64,000 nucleotides of DNA, from the NCBI GenBank assembly GCA_005408345.1, contig SEMN01000088.1, positions 620,001-684,000 on the forward strand, read 5' to 3'. Within the stretch, counting starts at the first letter, position 1; the number at the start of each line of letters is the position of its first letter. Below, one piece after another: positions 33,569-46,170 of the stretch. The translations under genes were made by a program, and so were the position numbers. Under the pieces are notes generated by a model. It searched no databases. It saw nothing but the letters and a program-made list of their open reading frames with translations, and was not told the origin of the DNA. The stretch is from Macquaria australasica (Eukaryota > Chordata > Actinopteri > Centrarchiformes > Percichthyidae).

Positions 33569-34112
33569 TAAATTTTTCTTATTGTCAACAAATCCCATAA
33601 AAAGACCAAAACCAACAATGTGTTAGTGCATCTCTGAGTACTTTCCATCTTCCCGACCCAAGAAAATCTTCAAAAACAGGTCACAAATTTAGAGTTTCAT
33701 TTGTACAAAAGGCTAAGTAATTTCCTAAAACAGCTGCACACATAAGTGTTAAAATTTCCTCAAACAGGAGTAAATAGTGCATTTGTTGGGCACTATTTCC
33801 AGCGATGGATTAAACCAGATTTGCTGCTCTAGTGGTTATTTACTACAACTGGATGGTGTGTGTAGGATTGACTCTAATTAAACTACAGTGCAGATGTTCA
33901 TGGTAATGAAGGGACATGTCACCCAGTGCAACAGTGGGGTTCATTGGTGTGTTTTTAATAGTTTTTGGAGACAATGGAGGGTTATGGAACAGCAGAATAA
34001 GATATATCAGGCTTTGGTTACACAGACAACACTTAGAGACAGTTGGTTTGGTCTTTTCATGGGAAATGTTGATAATAAGAAGAATATAGAATATCAACAG
34101 CCTTATCCTTAA
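33569..34112. repeat. Foldback element, AAGGATAAGGCT family, long copy
   Basis: The left arm (33577-33650: TTCTTATTGTCAACAAATCC, then AAAAGACCAAAACCAACA and a CTCTGAGTA phrase) is approximately inverted at the right end (34020-34112: CAGTTGGTTTGGTCTTTTCA, TTGATAATAAGAAG, AGCCTTATCCTTA). About 370 bases lie between the arms. There is no coding capacity. The outer left end (AAGGATAAGGCT) is missing and the 66-bp inverted repeat arm stands in its place. Confidence 0.7.
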
Positions 34113-37100
34113 AAAAAAAAGAAAAAAGAAAGAAATTCAAGACCACCATGGTTAAATAAAATTACATTTTAAAAAAAGTATTATTTTTGGCATGGTAGTA
34201 TTATTAAATGACCTATCAAATATATGTTACGATGCTTTGTTGGACTTTTTTACTCAAAAACTTACTTGATGGTTCCAGGTTACTGGACTCAAACCTAATA
34301 GCATTGCTGCCAAACTGGTAACCATTGGCAAATAATGCCCATATATTTGAATTCATATAAGAAGAATAAATCAAGAATATTAACCATGACAAAATACAGT
34401 GAGGCTTAACACCTTATTGCATCCTCTCTAGTGTTTTAGACCTCGGCCCCCTCTGTCTCCTGCTTTACTGGCAGATTGGCCACGCTCTGACAGGGCTTGG
34501 TGGTGAAGTGAACTGGTGTACTGAGAGTGTAATAAAATCTAAATGGTTGAAATTTGCGCACAGACACGTCTTGATCATTACAGAGAATGGCACAGATGTT
34601 TCAGCTACTTTCTTTTCTAATTAATCTGCCATAATGCAGGCACGATATATTGACAGTGCCCGTTTAAGGTAATTATCTTTGACATTTCAAGATAAATAAA
34701 CTTTTGTTTTGCTGCTCACCATCACCACCTGATGAGACAAACTAGTGATTTCAATTTAGCCACATGTGGAAAGTGAAGAGTAATTTGACGGTCATGACCT
34801 CATCCCTGATACTTGAGAGATTGTGGACATTGTGGAGTAATATTATTTGCAGTATATGAACATGGTAACCAAGCAGTGTTGTTTTGCTAAATGGAGTATA
34901 ATGTGCAATGTGCATTCTAACAAGAGAAAGTAATGAAGAGAAAGTATACAGATTTTTCCTAGAGGACATCTCAGGCTAAAAGAAAGATGAATATGATTAA
35001 TTATGCTTAAATTAAATCAGGTTATAGGGGTATATAATCATATTTTGGATCATTTAACTTCAGCCTGATATTTACAGTATGGGGTGACATAAAATATAAA
35101 TTCTTTGATTAGCAAACGTTATAATATGTAATTTCTCAACAGAGGGTCGCACTAAATTATTTGTCTTAATTAAGTCATCATAAAATAATAAATGACTGTG
35201 TAAAGCCCTCGCTTGACAGTTTAGTCAAGTCTGTGTCGGTATCCAGCATAACACAGCAGCCAATCAGAGTGCAGCGGGTACACTACAAAACTCTGTGAGT
35301 GAGAACTTTATTTTCTTAAAATAAGTCGGAAAAAACACCAGTAGTGCTATGAGAATGTTGTGCTATGGGAATCTTAATTTTAGAAAGTACTTTAAAGTAA
35401 ATGTCTTCACTACACTGGCAGATTTTTGTGTTGTTGTTACCTTTGGAGTGCATCCTTGTAATGACACCTAAATATACATTGATAATATTAGTGACATTGG
35501 TATAGTATTTTTATTTATCTCTCTAATTAGTATCTAACTCTAAATTCTAAAAATCATAATGAGGGATCTGTTACCTGTGATATCACAGAGAAATCAGCAA
35601 AATACTCCAAATAGTAACTGATTTAAATGATAAAGAACAATCCTACAGTTGATATTCTTATTTGACACCCTGGTCATTATGTTGATGAATTATTTAATGA
35701 TGCAGGACTCAAATCAAGTAAGAAAAAGAACATGGTGTTTTGATGTGTGTGAGATTCCTGTAGCGGAGTGGTAGCATTATGGAGGCAAAGTGTTTCACGA
35801 TCTATTTGTTTCCTACTGGAAGAAGTGGAACTAGAGTAAATAAACCCTCAAGAGAAACATAAGTTTAAGTGAATGTACTGTACATAGAGAAGAGTAGCAA
35901 ACAAAACTTGTAGTGATGGAGTATTGACTGTTTCTCTCAGCTGCCTGCCAGGAACAAGGGACCAAAACAGAAAACCCAACGGACTTCATCACAATGTGTC
36001 TTGCTTTCTGCTGCATGTTACCACACCAGCATTTACACTTCGCCTGGACTAAACTTCCAGTTCTTAGAGCTGCTGAATCAATTTAGTTTAAAATTAACAT
36101 TGGATAAAATTCTTATAATACACTTAATTCCTTGTAAAGAATTATAGGAGATTTTTGCAGTTCTACAGGGCTTTTTAGCCTATTTTAGCTCATTGTTTTC
36201 TATGTCATCCCACAGTATTGATTTCAGTCTTAGTGCTCTAATCGACCATGGTGGTAGATTTTGATGCCACTGTTCCTGCCTTATTGTAAAATCTTAAATG
36301 GACCTTTAATTTAAAACAAAAAGTACCCCTGGCTCATAGCGTCTTCTGTCAGTTGGAGTTTATCCACGCGCTATAAACTGAATACTGCAGCTCTCTTGAT
36401 TTGCATATAAAAAGTGTTTCTGTAGCTGATGCCACAGGTGAAGTTCTAAAACCTCTGTGACACCAAGTTCAGTCAACAGGCATGACAATGTCTAAATAAA
36501 TGTTTTTGAGAACGTTTGTTTGCAGACCAGCAACACGCCCACTGACATTTTTCACTCCATCATTAACATCGTCTCCTGAGATTGCCAAATGTCATATTTC
36601 ATTGTTCTTTTTTTGTTTTGTTTTTTTGCCAATCTGTCCTGAATGTGTCAAACATCTGCTCAACAGTAGTTACATTTCTCTTTGTGACAGTATGTCCATT
36701 TTCATGTATATACACAAAGGCTACTGCCATGTGCTCTCCTGCTAACACAGTGAGTGTTTAATCCAGAATAATTTTGCATTATTTGGCTGTAACCCATTGC
36801 TTGCACTGTATTTTTAAGTGTAGCTGCCAAAGCTGAGGGCCTATAGAGTCCCAGAAGCAACACATGTCACTAATGCTGCCTTTCTTTATGGTTGGGTTAC
36901 CTGCACTGAGCCATGCCATGAGCAACGGCAATCAGAGCCGTGATGCATGCACGGCATGAGTGGTTTTACCAACAACAGGCTGAACAGAAAGCATCTGTTG
37001 CCTGTAGCTCTAACCAGTTCACTATGTTTGCTTCTTCTTTTACCATTTCTTCCTATTTAAATCTGATTCACTGACACAAAAAAAAGCACCAAACAATGTG

Positions 37101-39007
37101 ACTACCATGTCACATAGACCATCCTAATATTTGAGTGCTTGGTAATAAAGACCACATCATTTTCTGTAGCTGCTACACTAAAAAGCTTTTCTGTGGTTTG
37201 CCAGCGAAAACGCTTTTAATTTGTAGCAGCAGCAGGAAATGTGCAGTTAGCATTATCCAAAATACATCTGCAGGAGAGCGGATGAGAAAAGAGAGAGGCT
37301 GCACTGTGATAGATGAAAAGTACTGTAAGAACAAGAACGTGGAGGAGTAGGACAAAACTTCAAACCACAGAAACTCATAGGTTACACGGGAGCTACAAAA
37401 GAGAGCAGACTGGGAATGAAAAATGTCTGGACTGTCGACTCAGGCCAGCCTCAAAATCCCTCCTCTCCTCTCATGATCTCACTGCTACTCTATGGCTGTG
37501 TCACAATTGGTGGGCAGCCTCCTTCTGAAGCGTAATCCACACTGGCATTGAGTCTACTTGAAAACAATTTTTTTGTCCATTGCATTTGTAGTATTAGTCA
37601 GATTGGTGACGTCAGTTTGTCGGCCTGCTGTAAGCTTCGGATAAGCGCTTCAGTAGTGCTGAAGACAGCTGACATCTCCAGTCTGGTGTGAATTTGATGT
37701 ACAGTCGGGCTACAAACGTGTGCCTCGTCCCCAAATGACATGGTCTAACCTCACAGAGGTTAACTAATGGTGCATTTGAGCATTCCTTGTCAACTCATGG
37801 AGTCAAAAATTTCAAGAAGGTGCCCTCAAACAGCCAACAAAGTGTTCATATAAATAGTAAACTCAGTATGTGCAGTACTAAGTTAATGGTAAAAGCATCA
37901 TTATAATTTCTATTTATCTTCACTAAACTATCTTGATTCACGACACATCGAAGTAACAGCAACAGTTTTTAGATGACCAGTGAAGATAAATGTGAAAATG
38001 TGAATTAATCCATTTTTAATTTATTTTAATCAAGCGACTGAAAAGAAAGAAAAAAAAATCACACTTTTCTTTTTTCCAATCCATCTGAATTATTTAACTG
38101 ACTGCATGATTTATTTATGTATTCAATTATACTTTTGAGCAATCACATAGCCTATTAGTCATATTTTCTCATCACAAGACTGTCTATTTGACAGCTGGAT
38201 TTCATTGCTGTGCATTTCTAGAGCTCTGTCTTAGAAAGACATCCTTCGTCATCAGTTGTTTGTTACTTGTCATGGCCCCTGAAGTGTAAACCTGCTTCGC
38301 CCAGCGTGTGTCAGGAGATGATGGTGAGATATCCCCGTTCTGCTTTCTCACGCTGTTCTGCAGCTGCCTGACTCAACATAATATCCACACGACTTGCTAC
38401 ACACTTAAAATGGTGGAGTTGAGGTACACAGTGGCCCTGCAAGCTGTTTTCCACCTGCACTCCTTCTTATTTTGGAGGTGACTTCTCTGCAGTTAAAACA
38501 TCCTCCAGTAAACGTTGTGCTCAGTTATTCAAGAAGAAAATGTGTGACGTGCTACTGTGAAAATATCTTGGACATTTTAAGACTTCTGCACACATTCATG
38601 ATTTCAGGCGCAGCACATTTAGTTGCCAACTATGATCCTACAAGCCCCATTTTTAATAAAGGCAAGAGTTAGGTTTCATTTCAGATTTTATAATCAGCCA
38701 GAAACATAACTGGCAGTTAAGCTAAATGACGCTGGCGAAGTTCAGTCTGACTGAAGAACTGACAAATTCAATCAAACAGTCAAGCTGTTTTATTTAAAAA
38801 TGTGAAGGTAAAAATCATTTGAATTGTGGTACTGACAGTCTTCTTCATTAATGTGAACAATGCAGCCTTGATACAAATGATAATATCTCTTCCTACAAAC
38901 AGACCACCTACATCTAGATAAACATGGTTGCAACTTAACGAAATCAAAAATAATATTAAAATATGTTATCACTATTGTGATTTTGTAGATAATTGATAAT
39001 TGCTAGA
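34113..39007. other. Non-coding DNA
   Basis: Intron-like and AT-rich, with an A-rich run after 34109. A diverged MITE end similar to 26590 lies at 37493-37530. Short frames show no recognisable proteins, and no splice-flanked coding segment was found. Confidence 0.45.
37493..37530 (+). repeat. Diverged MITE end related to 26590-27040
   Basis: GGCTGTGTCACAATTGG followed by GGGCAGCCTCCTTCTGAAG parallels the left terminal repeat at 26590. The opposite end was not located. Confidence 0.4.
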
Positions 39008-39055
39008 AAAAATGGCCAAAGCTACAATATAAGACCCAAGTTGTGATAAACCATC
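39008..39055 (-). repeat. Lone arm of the ACTTGGGTC foldback family
   Basis: ATGGCCAAAGCTACAATATA followed by AGACCCAAGTTGTGATAAA matches the inverted end of 25290-25540 and the right end of 45265-45850. Confidence 0.55.
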
Positions 39056-39452
39056 GTTTAGACATGCCCCAGTATTTGTTTTATTCATTAGGCAAAAGCT
39101 GACTATTCAGGAGTTGAAGACACATTGATGCTTAAAGGAGACACTAATGAATCTTGATATGATGAAGGACAGAAGGATGCTGCAGTGACCTCTACCTCCC
39201 TCCCCTATCCTCTAATTCTCTCTCTCCTTCGCTGCCCCATTCGACCCTGGTAAAGGCTCTCAGCTTTTGTTTATCTGGCAAGGGATGTAGACGCATCTCC
39301 TCCTCCTCCCCCTTCCCACCGTTCTCCCGCTCTGTCTTTCTTCCCTGAAAGATATTTCCAAATGAGTGAGCCCAGACCACAGCTGCCTCTCTGACACATT
39401 AATCACTTGGCTGCCGCCCCCTCCACTCCTACATGTGTGTACACACTGCGCT

Positions 39453-39454
<2 letters not shown>

Positions 39455-39484
<30 letters not shown>
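39455..39484. repeat. (CA)15 microsatellite
   Basis: Uninterrupted CA dinucleotides. A second CA tract lies 120 bases downstream (39604-39626). Confidence 0.95.
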
Positions 39485-39486
<2 letters not shown>

Positions 39487-39603
39487 CTCACTCATGGATA
39501 ACCTGCTTTAACTCACAAGTGAAGGCATGTACTGCCACTGTGTAATATAAATACATGTCAACGCACACGACTTGAGCAGGTAGATAGAAAACACAGCAGG
39601 ATG

Positions 39604-39626
39604 ACACACACACACACACACACACA
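39604..39626. repeat. (AC)n microsatellite
   Basis: About eleven uninterrupted AC units. Confidence 0.9.
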
Positions 39627-40176
39627 AAGCATCTGCCCACCACTCAAGTGATCTTGACTCTTTATTCTACACCAACTCCCTCTCTCTCCATCCAGCCATG
39701 GCTCCCACATGACCCTCCATTTTCCTCATCATTAGCGACACCAACCAGCAGCCGCAATCCATCCATCCATCCCTCCTACCCTTCCTGCCTCCCTCGCCGC
39801 TCCTCTGTTTACTCCTCGATTTCTTTATTTGAATCCAGCACAATACCTCCCCTCTGTCTCCTCTGAGCAAAGAGGGGCATGAAAGGCAGGAGGAGAGTGA
39901 GGTAGAGAGGGGAAGAGAAGGGAGGAAAGCCTGCTTTAGATGTTAATTTGCAGGAAATCATATGTAAAGTGATGCACCTGGTTTATGTAACTGCCCTGTA
40001 AGAGATGAGTGGAGGATGTTAGACACCCTGACAGTGAAACCTGGCTTGATGAGGCCAAGTCATCAGTGGGGTTACATGGGCTTGCAGGTTATAGCAATAT
40101 GATTATTTTATTATATTACTAAGATTACCCATATTTTAATGATATTAACCTTCAGAAGCACTTACAGCTGCACTAA

Positions 40177-40210
40177 TGGATGGATGGATATATATATATA
40201 TATATATATA
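40177..40210. repeat. Compound (GGAT)n(TA)n microsatellite
   Basis: Three GGAT units run straight into about eleven TA units. Confidence 0.9.
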
Positions 40211-41640
40211 CATACCTCTGCAGATCCCCAGGCTAAAAAGCGCTCTGTGGCGCCTGTTTTAGCTCATTGCTTTGGTTTTCCAGCCTCGTTTCCAGATGCA
40301 ACAGGCTGCTGTAGTCAGTGAAAAAGCTCAGTTCAACACTTCGTATGCTACCTGCCCAGTTCTAAAAGGCAAACAAGGTTAAGCGGCTAGCAGCTAAAGA
40401 GCTAGATATTTGCCTCATAAGTTAGGGAGGACACTAGAGTGAACATTTGACTCACATTAGTCAGGTAGCAAGAAATATGAGTCCTAATATTGGCTCGTGT
40501 CTGCTGGATGTGTAAATAGGCAACTGTTTGCTAACATGTCCGCCATACCATCTTTAGGCTATAAGATGATATGTCCTAAACGCAGATTGCTCCAAACATT
40601 TAAACTTCACTTTAAACTCTTAAACTGACAGTCAAGATGGCCAGATTCTTTAGGAAATGGCTGCAATTTTGTGGTGGATGAGGCAAAATAACACTCAACC
40701 AATCAAAGTTTTCTGATTCTTATTTTTGTTTTTTTGTTTTTCCAGAAGATTAAAGGAGTTGCTGTGTCATTATGGCCAGTGATGATAACTGGCTAACTTT
40801 CTGGAGTGGTTCATGAACAAAACCCAAGTGTAAAAATTGTAATGCCAAACCATAACTTTTACCTTTTTTGAAATTAGATTTAGCTTGTTTTTTTAGAACA
40901 GGATTGTTCTATTGAGGGTCCATTATTGGTCTTTAATCAATTAAGCCTTTGTTTTATGTTGGTTACATTTGTATTGATCTTTGGTTTAACTCATTAAATT
41001 GAATTTTACTCAACATTTACAATAGTGTGACACATCTGAGTTCAAATTAAAATCTGGTTTTATCACTTTGAAGCAAGTTTAACTTCAGTAAGATTAATCC
41101 CAATCCTTAATATTTTCCTATGAGTGACAATGCCAGTGGAAATTTAACAATACAAATATGTTACATTTCATTACAGATATGAAGTTGTACTTAAAGTGAA
41201 GCTCATTTCTGTGAAGTGTCACAAGTGAAATGATCACGACATTTTCCCACTGTGTCAAGAGACTTCATTGCAAAGCTTGTCTGAGCTGCAGTTGTGCCCT
41301 TTCTATTTCAAACAGCATGCACTCTTGATGTGAAGTGGTTTTTGGTGAGCCAGAGAGCATGTAAATTAATCTGAAAATACAGCTGAAGCAACATCACCTT
41401 AGAGTTCATGGAAGATTACACGTTAAATAATGTCAATTTATTATAGCTGTAAAAGAGATCATCTATCATCATCATCATCACCTACACCTGCCTTATAATT
41501 CAATTGATATCGACCTCTATTGTTGTTTTTTTTGTTGTTGTTTTTTTTTTTTAAGGGAAATGAACTCAAAATGAGTGACAGTTTTTCTGTAGTTAAACAA
41601 GGTACTTAAAATCAGCAGAACAGCCAGTGGAAAGCTTCCT

Positions 41641-41854
41641 TCACTACTTCACTACAGGACCTGATGGTCATCTGAACAACTACTGACCGTTTGCCATGAA
41701 ATTTGGTATGGATATTCATGGTCTCCAGAGGATGGCTCCTTTTGGTTTTGGGGACGCTGACCTTTTGTCTAGTGATACCATCAGGCCAAAACTTCCACCT
41801 GGATTGACACAGGTCCATGACAAGGTATCTTGAAAACTACAAACACAAAAATTG
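41641..41854 (+). repeat. ATTCATGG dispersed repeat, copy 3
   Basis: TGCCATGAAATTTGGTATGG, ATATTCATGG, GACGCTGACCTTTTGTCTAG and CCATCAGGCCAAAAC follow the family order seen at 17535 and 42985. Confidence 0.7.
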
Positions 41855-41930
41855 TGACAAGCACGGATGAGATTGACACAGCTTCACAGTTTGTTGTAAG
41901 TCAACTGACTGAAATAACAACTCTTTAATC
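41855..41930 (+). repeat. Dispersed repeat fragment, pair of 12925-13005
   Basis: It shares GGATGAGATTGACACA, GTAAGTCA and GAAATAACAACTCT with the earlier copy. It directly follows the ATTCATGG repeat, so the two may be parts of one longer element. Confidence 0.65.
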
Positions 41931-42984
41931 AAGATGTTTCTTATTTCTTGAAATGTTTTTTTACTGCTATCAAAGCTTATATGTTGACTGAAAATGCCTG
42001 TGGCCGGACAGACACACTGTCCCACTCACTACTAATTGACTAATTTTAGACCTCTAATTTGCTGTTGTTTGCACCCAAGAGCTATGCATTTTCTGTTGTA
42101 GTGAGCTTTGCAGCCTCTAGGGGACGTTAGCAGAACTTTAACACTATTTTTGATGTTACCTTATGGAATCTGTGTTGAATTCCTCTGAACATCCATTTAG
42201 TTACATGTTTGCAACAACAGTCTAAAATCTGTTTTGTAACAGCTGTTGCATATTCATCAATAATTACTCCATAATTGCCTAATTTTCCCAAAGACTCTCA
42301 TTTACATTACAGTAACACTGGACTAAACTGATGCACATATTTTGACTCCAGGCACTGCAGCTTTCCTTTATCTAATGAGATAATTTCCATGAAGCAGCAA
42401 TGCTAGCAATACATGTTTGTATAACTTGCAGTATCTGCTTTTAAATAGCTGCAAATTCTGCTGAACAAAACTGGCTAGAGAAAACACAAAACAAACAATA
42501 GAGGATCAACCAGAATGCAAATGAATAGAATAAATAAAAAAATAAACAGGAGTGCCGGCTTTCTTATTTTTATTTTATATTATTATAAACAAACCACAAT
42601 ATAGCAGCACACGTAGAGCTGTCAAATCCCCCATTGAAATATTTTTTTTATTTACTGGCATTGCTGAAATTTGCTTTGCACTCATTAAGCTCAGCAATGA
42701 GATAAAGGCGTTTTGTGCAGCATACAGCAGCAGTGGTAGCACAAAAGCCACTTATATGCTCGCTGCAAGCATGTAACACCCTATAAAGCTCTTCACACCC
42801 CGTTCTTACATGATGTATCACAAATCCACTGTTCCACCAAGCATCAGTGGGAGAGGTACAGAGTGTGTGTGTGTGTCTGTGTGTGGTGGGGGTGAGGTTA
42901 TTGGCATATAGCTGTGGGAACTATTTACTATCACTGCTGATGCTTTAATTAATGTTACTTATGATAATGCAAAGCTGTTTGGCA
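41931..42984. other. Non-coding DNA, nothing recognised
   Basis: Intron-like, with a short TG/GT tract around 42862-42888. No coding feature is seen. Confidence 0.45.
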
Positions 42985-43205
42985 GGGCTTTAGGGGTGGC
43001 AATGTCGATTAGTCGGCCCACTGCTGTTGTAAAGACTGTAATATCTCAATAAGAATGAGATGGATTGCCATGAAATTTCGTACAAACATTCATGTTTCCC
43101 ATGGGATGATTTGTAATAACTTTGTTGATCCCCTGACTTTTCATCTAGAGCCATCATCTGGTCAAAATTTCAATTTGTCCAATGCTTTGGTTTGCGCTTT
43201 GTAGT
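42985..43205 (+). repeat. ATTCATGG dispersed repeat, best-preserved copy
   Basis: GGGGTGGCAATGTCG, GGATTGCCATGAAATTTCG, ACATTCATG, TAACTTTGTTGATCCCCTGA, CTTTTCATCTAGAGCCATCA and TTCAATTTGTCCAATGCTTT form the most complete run of the family. It ends near TTTGGTTT. Confidence 0.75.
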
Positions 43206-44498
43206 TTGTGCTCATAAAATGTGTGAAAAGTATGCTCTATTTCTTTGAGGATATTATGTTTCATTATTTGTGGCAGAGTGAATATAATTTAACAGTTTTA
43301 TATATAACTGCCATAACGGTGACCCATCTAGATCTCTAGGCTCTGAGTTTCTTTGACAATTTAAAGCAAGGCAATTTATTAGCAATTCAGTCAGATGCAT
43401 TATCTTACATTTGAATGAATCTCAAAGGGGGTTTCTGCTATCACCAGCTTTAGCTTTGGTCTATTATGAATTACATGGCTGAGTAATGCAATGTCAGATT
43501 GAAAAGGAGGATACTGGCACTGAAAAAGAATCTTCATTACAACTTAACAGCAACAAACATTGGCAGATTTTAGAGTAAAGCTTCTATTGTTGGATATTTA
43601 TGTAGCTTAATTTAAAAAACGACTCTCTGAAGGTGCTTGACATGTATTATTAGTTATAGTGGCTCCCTCAATTCCTTTATGTCAGAGGGTGAGTTACACA
43701 AGCATACTGCTGCCACCATGGGGAATCTAATAATAATAATATATATTATATTCATAAGTTAGAAAATGGTTCATATTTATAAAAACAAAGTGTTTATAAA
43801 GACATATTTTTTTCTTACTATAGCAAGATACTTGTGACTAAGGAAACATTTTTAACATTTTTAACTGAAAATGTATTCAAAAAACAATGCAACACTATAT
43901 AAATCTTGCACAAATTCAAGGCCATGCCAATGTGAAAATATTCAATCACCTCTGTAATGGCCCCATTGCTATTAGAATTAATTTACTCCACTCAGGATTA
44001 TGAATTTGAAAAACTGCAGCTGTTTATTTTCAGTTAATGACAAAATGCTAAACAGTCATCGTATGATGCATTGTAATGTGCCACCCACCAGGGCTCTATA
44101 AAACCATTCACTGCTCAGTAAAACTCTATAAACACATTAAAAGGCACACAAAACATCAATAATAGAACAATACAAATTTGCGAGCACCTCTGTAGTCATT
44201 CAACAAAGTATGAATCTTTAACGGGTAGTACAGGCCTGTGATGGAAAACAGATAAAATGCTGTGTTGATTTCTTCAGTTGTGAATATTATATGCACCTCC
44301 TGCACACACAGGTGACATAGGCTGCCATGTCTTCTCTTTAGACTCAGATTGGGGTCTTTTTCATTTTTATAGCAAACCATAAAACATGTACCTTTCTTTT
44401 AAAAATGACATGCCGACTTATCTTGTTATCATCTCATTTTGGATAATATCCTTGACCTGCTAGGTCGCCTTTATACAGTCTATGTTGCTGTTGTATAT
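43206..44498. other. Non-coding DNA, nothing recognised
   Basis: AT-rich intron-like sequence without recognised exons or RNA genes. Confidence 0.45.
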
Positions 44499-44822
44499 CA
44501 GGGTTTGTACAAAGTCTTGAAAGTTTGGAAAATGCTTAATTTTAACCGTTATGTTTTCAAGGTAAGAAATATGCTTGAATTTGAATATACTCCTTGAAAA
44601 ATGTTTGCTTTTCAACATAATCTGGTGTTTCATCTACACAATCACTCATGTTAACCAAACATCTTTTAATGTTTCAAATACAACGATCCCGTCGTCATTT
44701 GTTTGTTGTCTCCTTGCATTTATAGTAACAGTTAAAGGCTTTGAGAGTCTGGAAATGTTTGGCCTTGAAAGTGCTTGAGAAAGTGCTTGAATTGTTTCTC
44801 TTAAAAAGCTATACAAACCCTG
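44499..44822. mobile_element. 324-bp MITE with 11-bp perfect terminal inverted repeats
   Basis: The element starts CAGGGTTTGTA and ends TACAAACCCTG, exact inverses, and both flanks show TATAT (44494-44498 and 44823-44827). CTTGAA-type words (AGTCTTGAAAGT, ATGCTTGAATTTG, TGCTTGAG) recur near both ends. Such CAGGGTT-ended, CTTGAA-rich elements are common in fish and resemble non-autonomous hAT elements, but the visible flank repeat is 5 bp rather than the 8 bp usual for hAT. There is no transposase. Confidence 0.8.
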
Positions 44823-45264
44823 TATATGTTAGCAAGAGGCACTGAAGGCAACGGTCTACTAGAGACACAATTAAAGACTTATTGTGGAGTCTGATCACTA
44901 AACTGACCAACGGGATCATCTCCCACACATTCTGTATGTCATATCTGTGAGCTTCCCTCCGAGCAGTAGTTGTCTACACACAGATTAACTGAACTGCCTC
45001 CTTCAAATCCTCACCAAGAGGGATTCCACTGTTTGAAGCGGTCAGGCCATACAAGGATCTTGACCTTTTCTCGGCTGCCTCCAGCTGTCAGTCGGCTGCA
45101 CTGACACAGCGTTCACACAGCAAGCCACTTGGTCGAAGGGTTTTTCTTTTCTCAAAGACTGTGGTTGAAACATGGCTTCAAATGCAATTCTGTAGTCAAA
45201 GTCATAGGTTTCCACTTTGATATTGCCTTTTGTTGCCCTTTGCAGTCTTACATGATTTCAATAC
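44823..45264. other. Non-coding DNA, nothing recognised
   Basis: Spacer between two repeats. No feature is seen. Confidence 0.4.
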
Positions 45265-45850
45265 TGTAAAGTTTATTCTGATTTGGGTCTTATTGTCTTA
45301 GGTCTGGCCATCAGTTCGGTCAGTTATAATATAATTTTAAGTACATAGATCTGAGAACACGACATCACAAAAAGAAGTCGGACAAGGCAGAAAACGCAAG
45401 CAGTCAGATGATCAGACAGGTTGTAAATGAGCCAACAGATTAGCCACATTATCTAAAACCACTTGATTTGGATGCAAATCCAAAAGTGAGCACACCCAAA
45501 ATGTCACTAACAATCCCTCACTGCACAGGAAAACTGTGTGTGCACAACAATAGCTCAAAGTTTAACCAGGAGCTCAGTCTGAAAACTGTGATGGATGTTT
45601 GCAACAGACAGTTGGGGGAATTATTTTACTGTTCGCCTTCAATTTCTCTTCCAAATAAGTTTGGCCAAACTGGGGGTTTGTTTACAACGTGTCTGATCAT
45701 CCGACTGCTGGTTGTCTGACTGCTTGTGTTTCTGGCCCTGTTGGATGGCGGTGTCATTGTGTTCCTGAATCTCAGCAATTGCTTTTGTGAGTAAAGGTTC
45801 TCGTATTGGATAGAAACAGTGGCCAAAACTACAAAAACAAAAATACATCA
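45265..45850. repeat. Long foldback element, ACTTGGGTC family
   Basis: Left arm words (TTTGGGTCTTATTGTCTTAG, CTGGCCA, GCAAGCAGTCAGATGATCAG, ACAGGTTGTAAA) reappear inverted and in reverse order on the right (TTTACAACGTGTCTGATCAT, CTGACTGCTTGTGTTTCTGG, GTGGCCAAAACTACAAAAAC). Each imperfect arm is roughly 120-200 bases around a centre of about 200. It is a non-coding MITE-like foldback. Related copies lie at 25290-25540 and 47400-47660. Confidence 0.75.
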
Positions 45851-46170
45851 GGATTACACTGAAAACATCATGGTTTGGGTTAAAATAAGGACTTTGTTAA
45901 GGTTAGGGGGCCTTCGTCATCATGGTGGCAATAATGAAGACATGGTTAAAGTTATAGAACGATCGTGGTCATACTTTTAAATAAACAATGATGACTGTCA
46001 GTTGGAAACAGGAAACGAACAGCAGTCTCCCATGTTAAAGTCTGATGTTTTGTTGGTCTATTACAGCATCACCTCACTTCCTCCTTTACTATGGCTGCTG
46101 CAGGGCTTTGTCACATGAACGTAAACATCAGTGGTTTTGGGGCACTTGCTGAAACGGCTAATGCTATCTT
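45835..46170 (+). repeat. Dispersed GGTTAGGG-family repeat, copy 3
   Basis: TGGTTTGGGTTAAAATAAGG, AAGGTTAGGGGGCCTTCGTC, ATCATGGT, TGGTTAAAGTTA and ACTTCCTCCTTT follow the order of 8310-8590. It overlaps the right end of the preceding foldback by a few bases, so one boundary is approximate. Confidence 0.7.

Larger units (their letters stand above)
39056..41640. other. Non-coding DNA with several microsatellites
   Basis: It holds (CA)15 at 39455-39484, (CA)n at 39604-39626, ATCC units at 39758-39774 and a GGAT-then-TA tract at 40177-40210. A pyrimidine-rich then purine-rich zone covers about 39190-39920. No exon is recognised. Confidence 0.5.
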
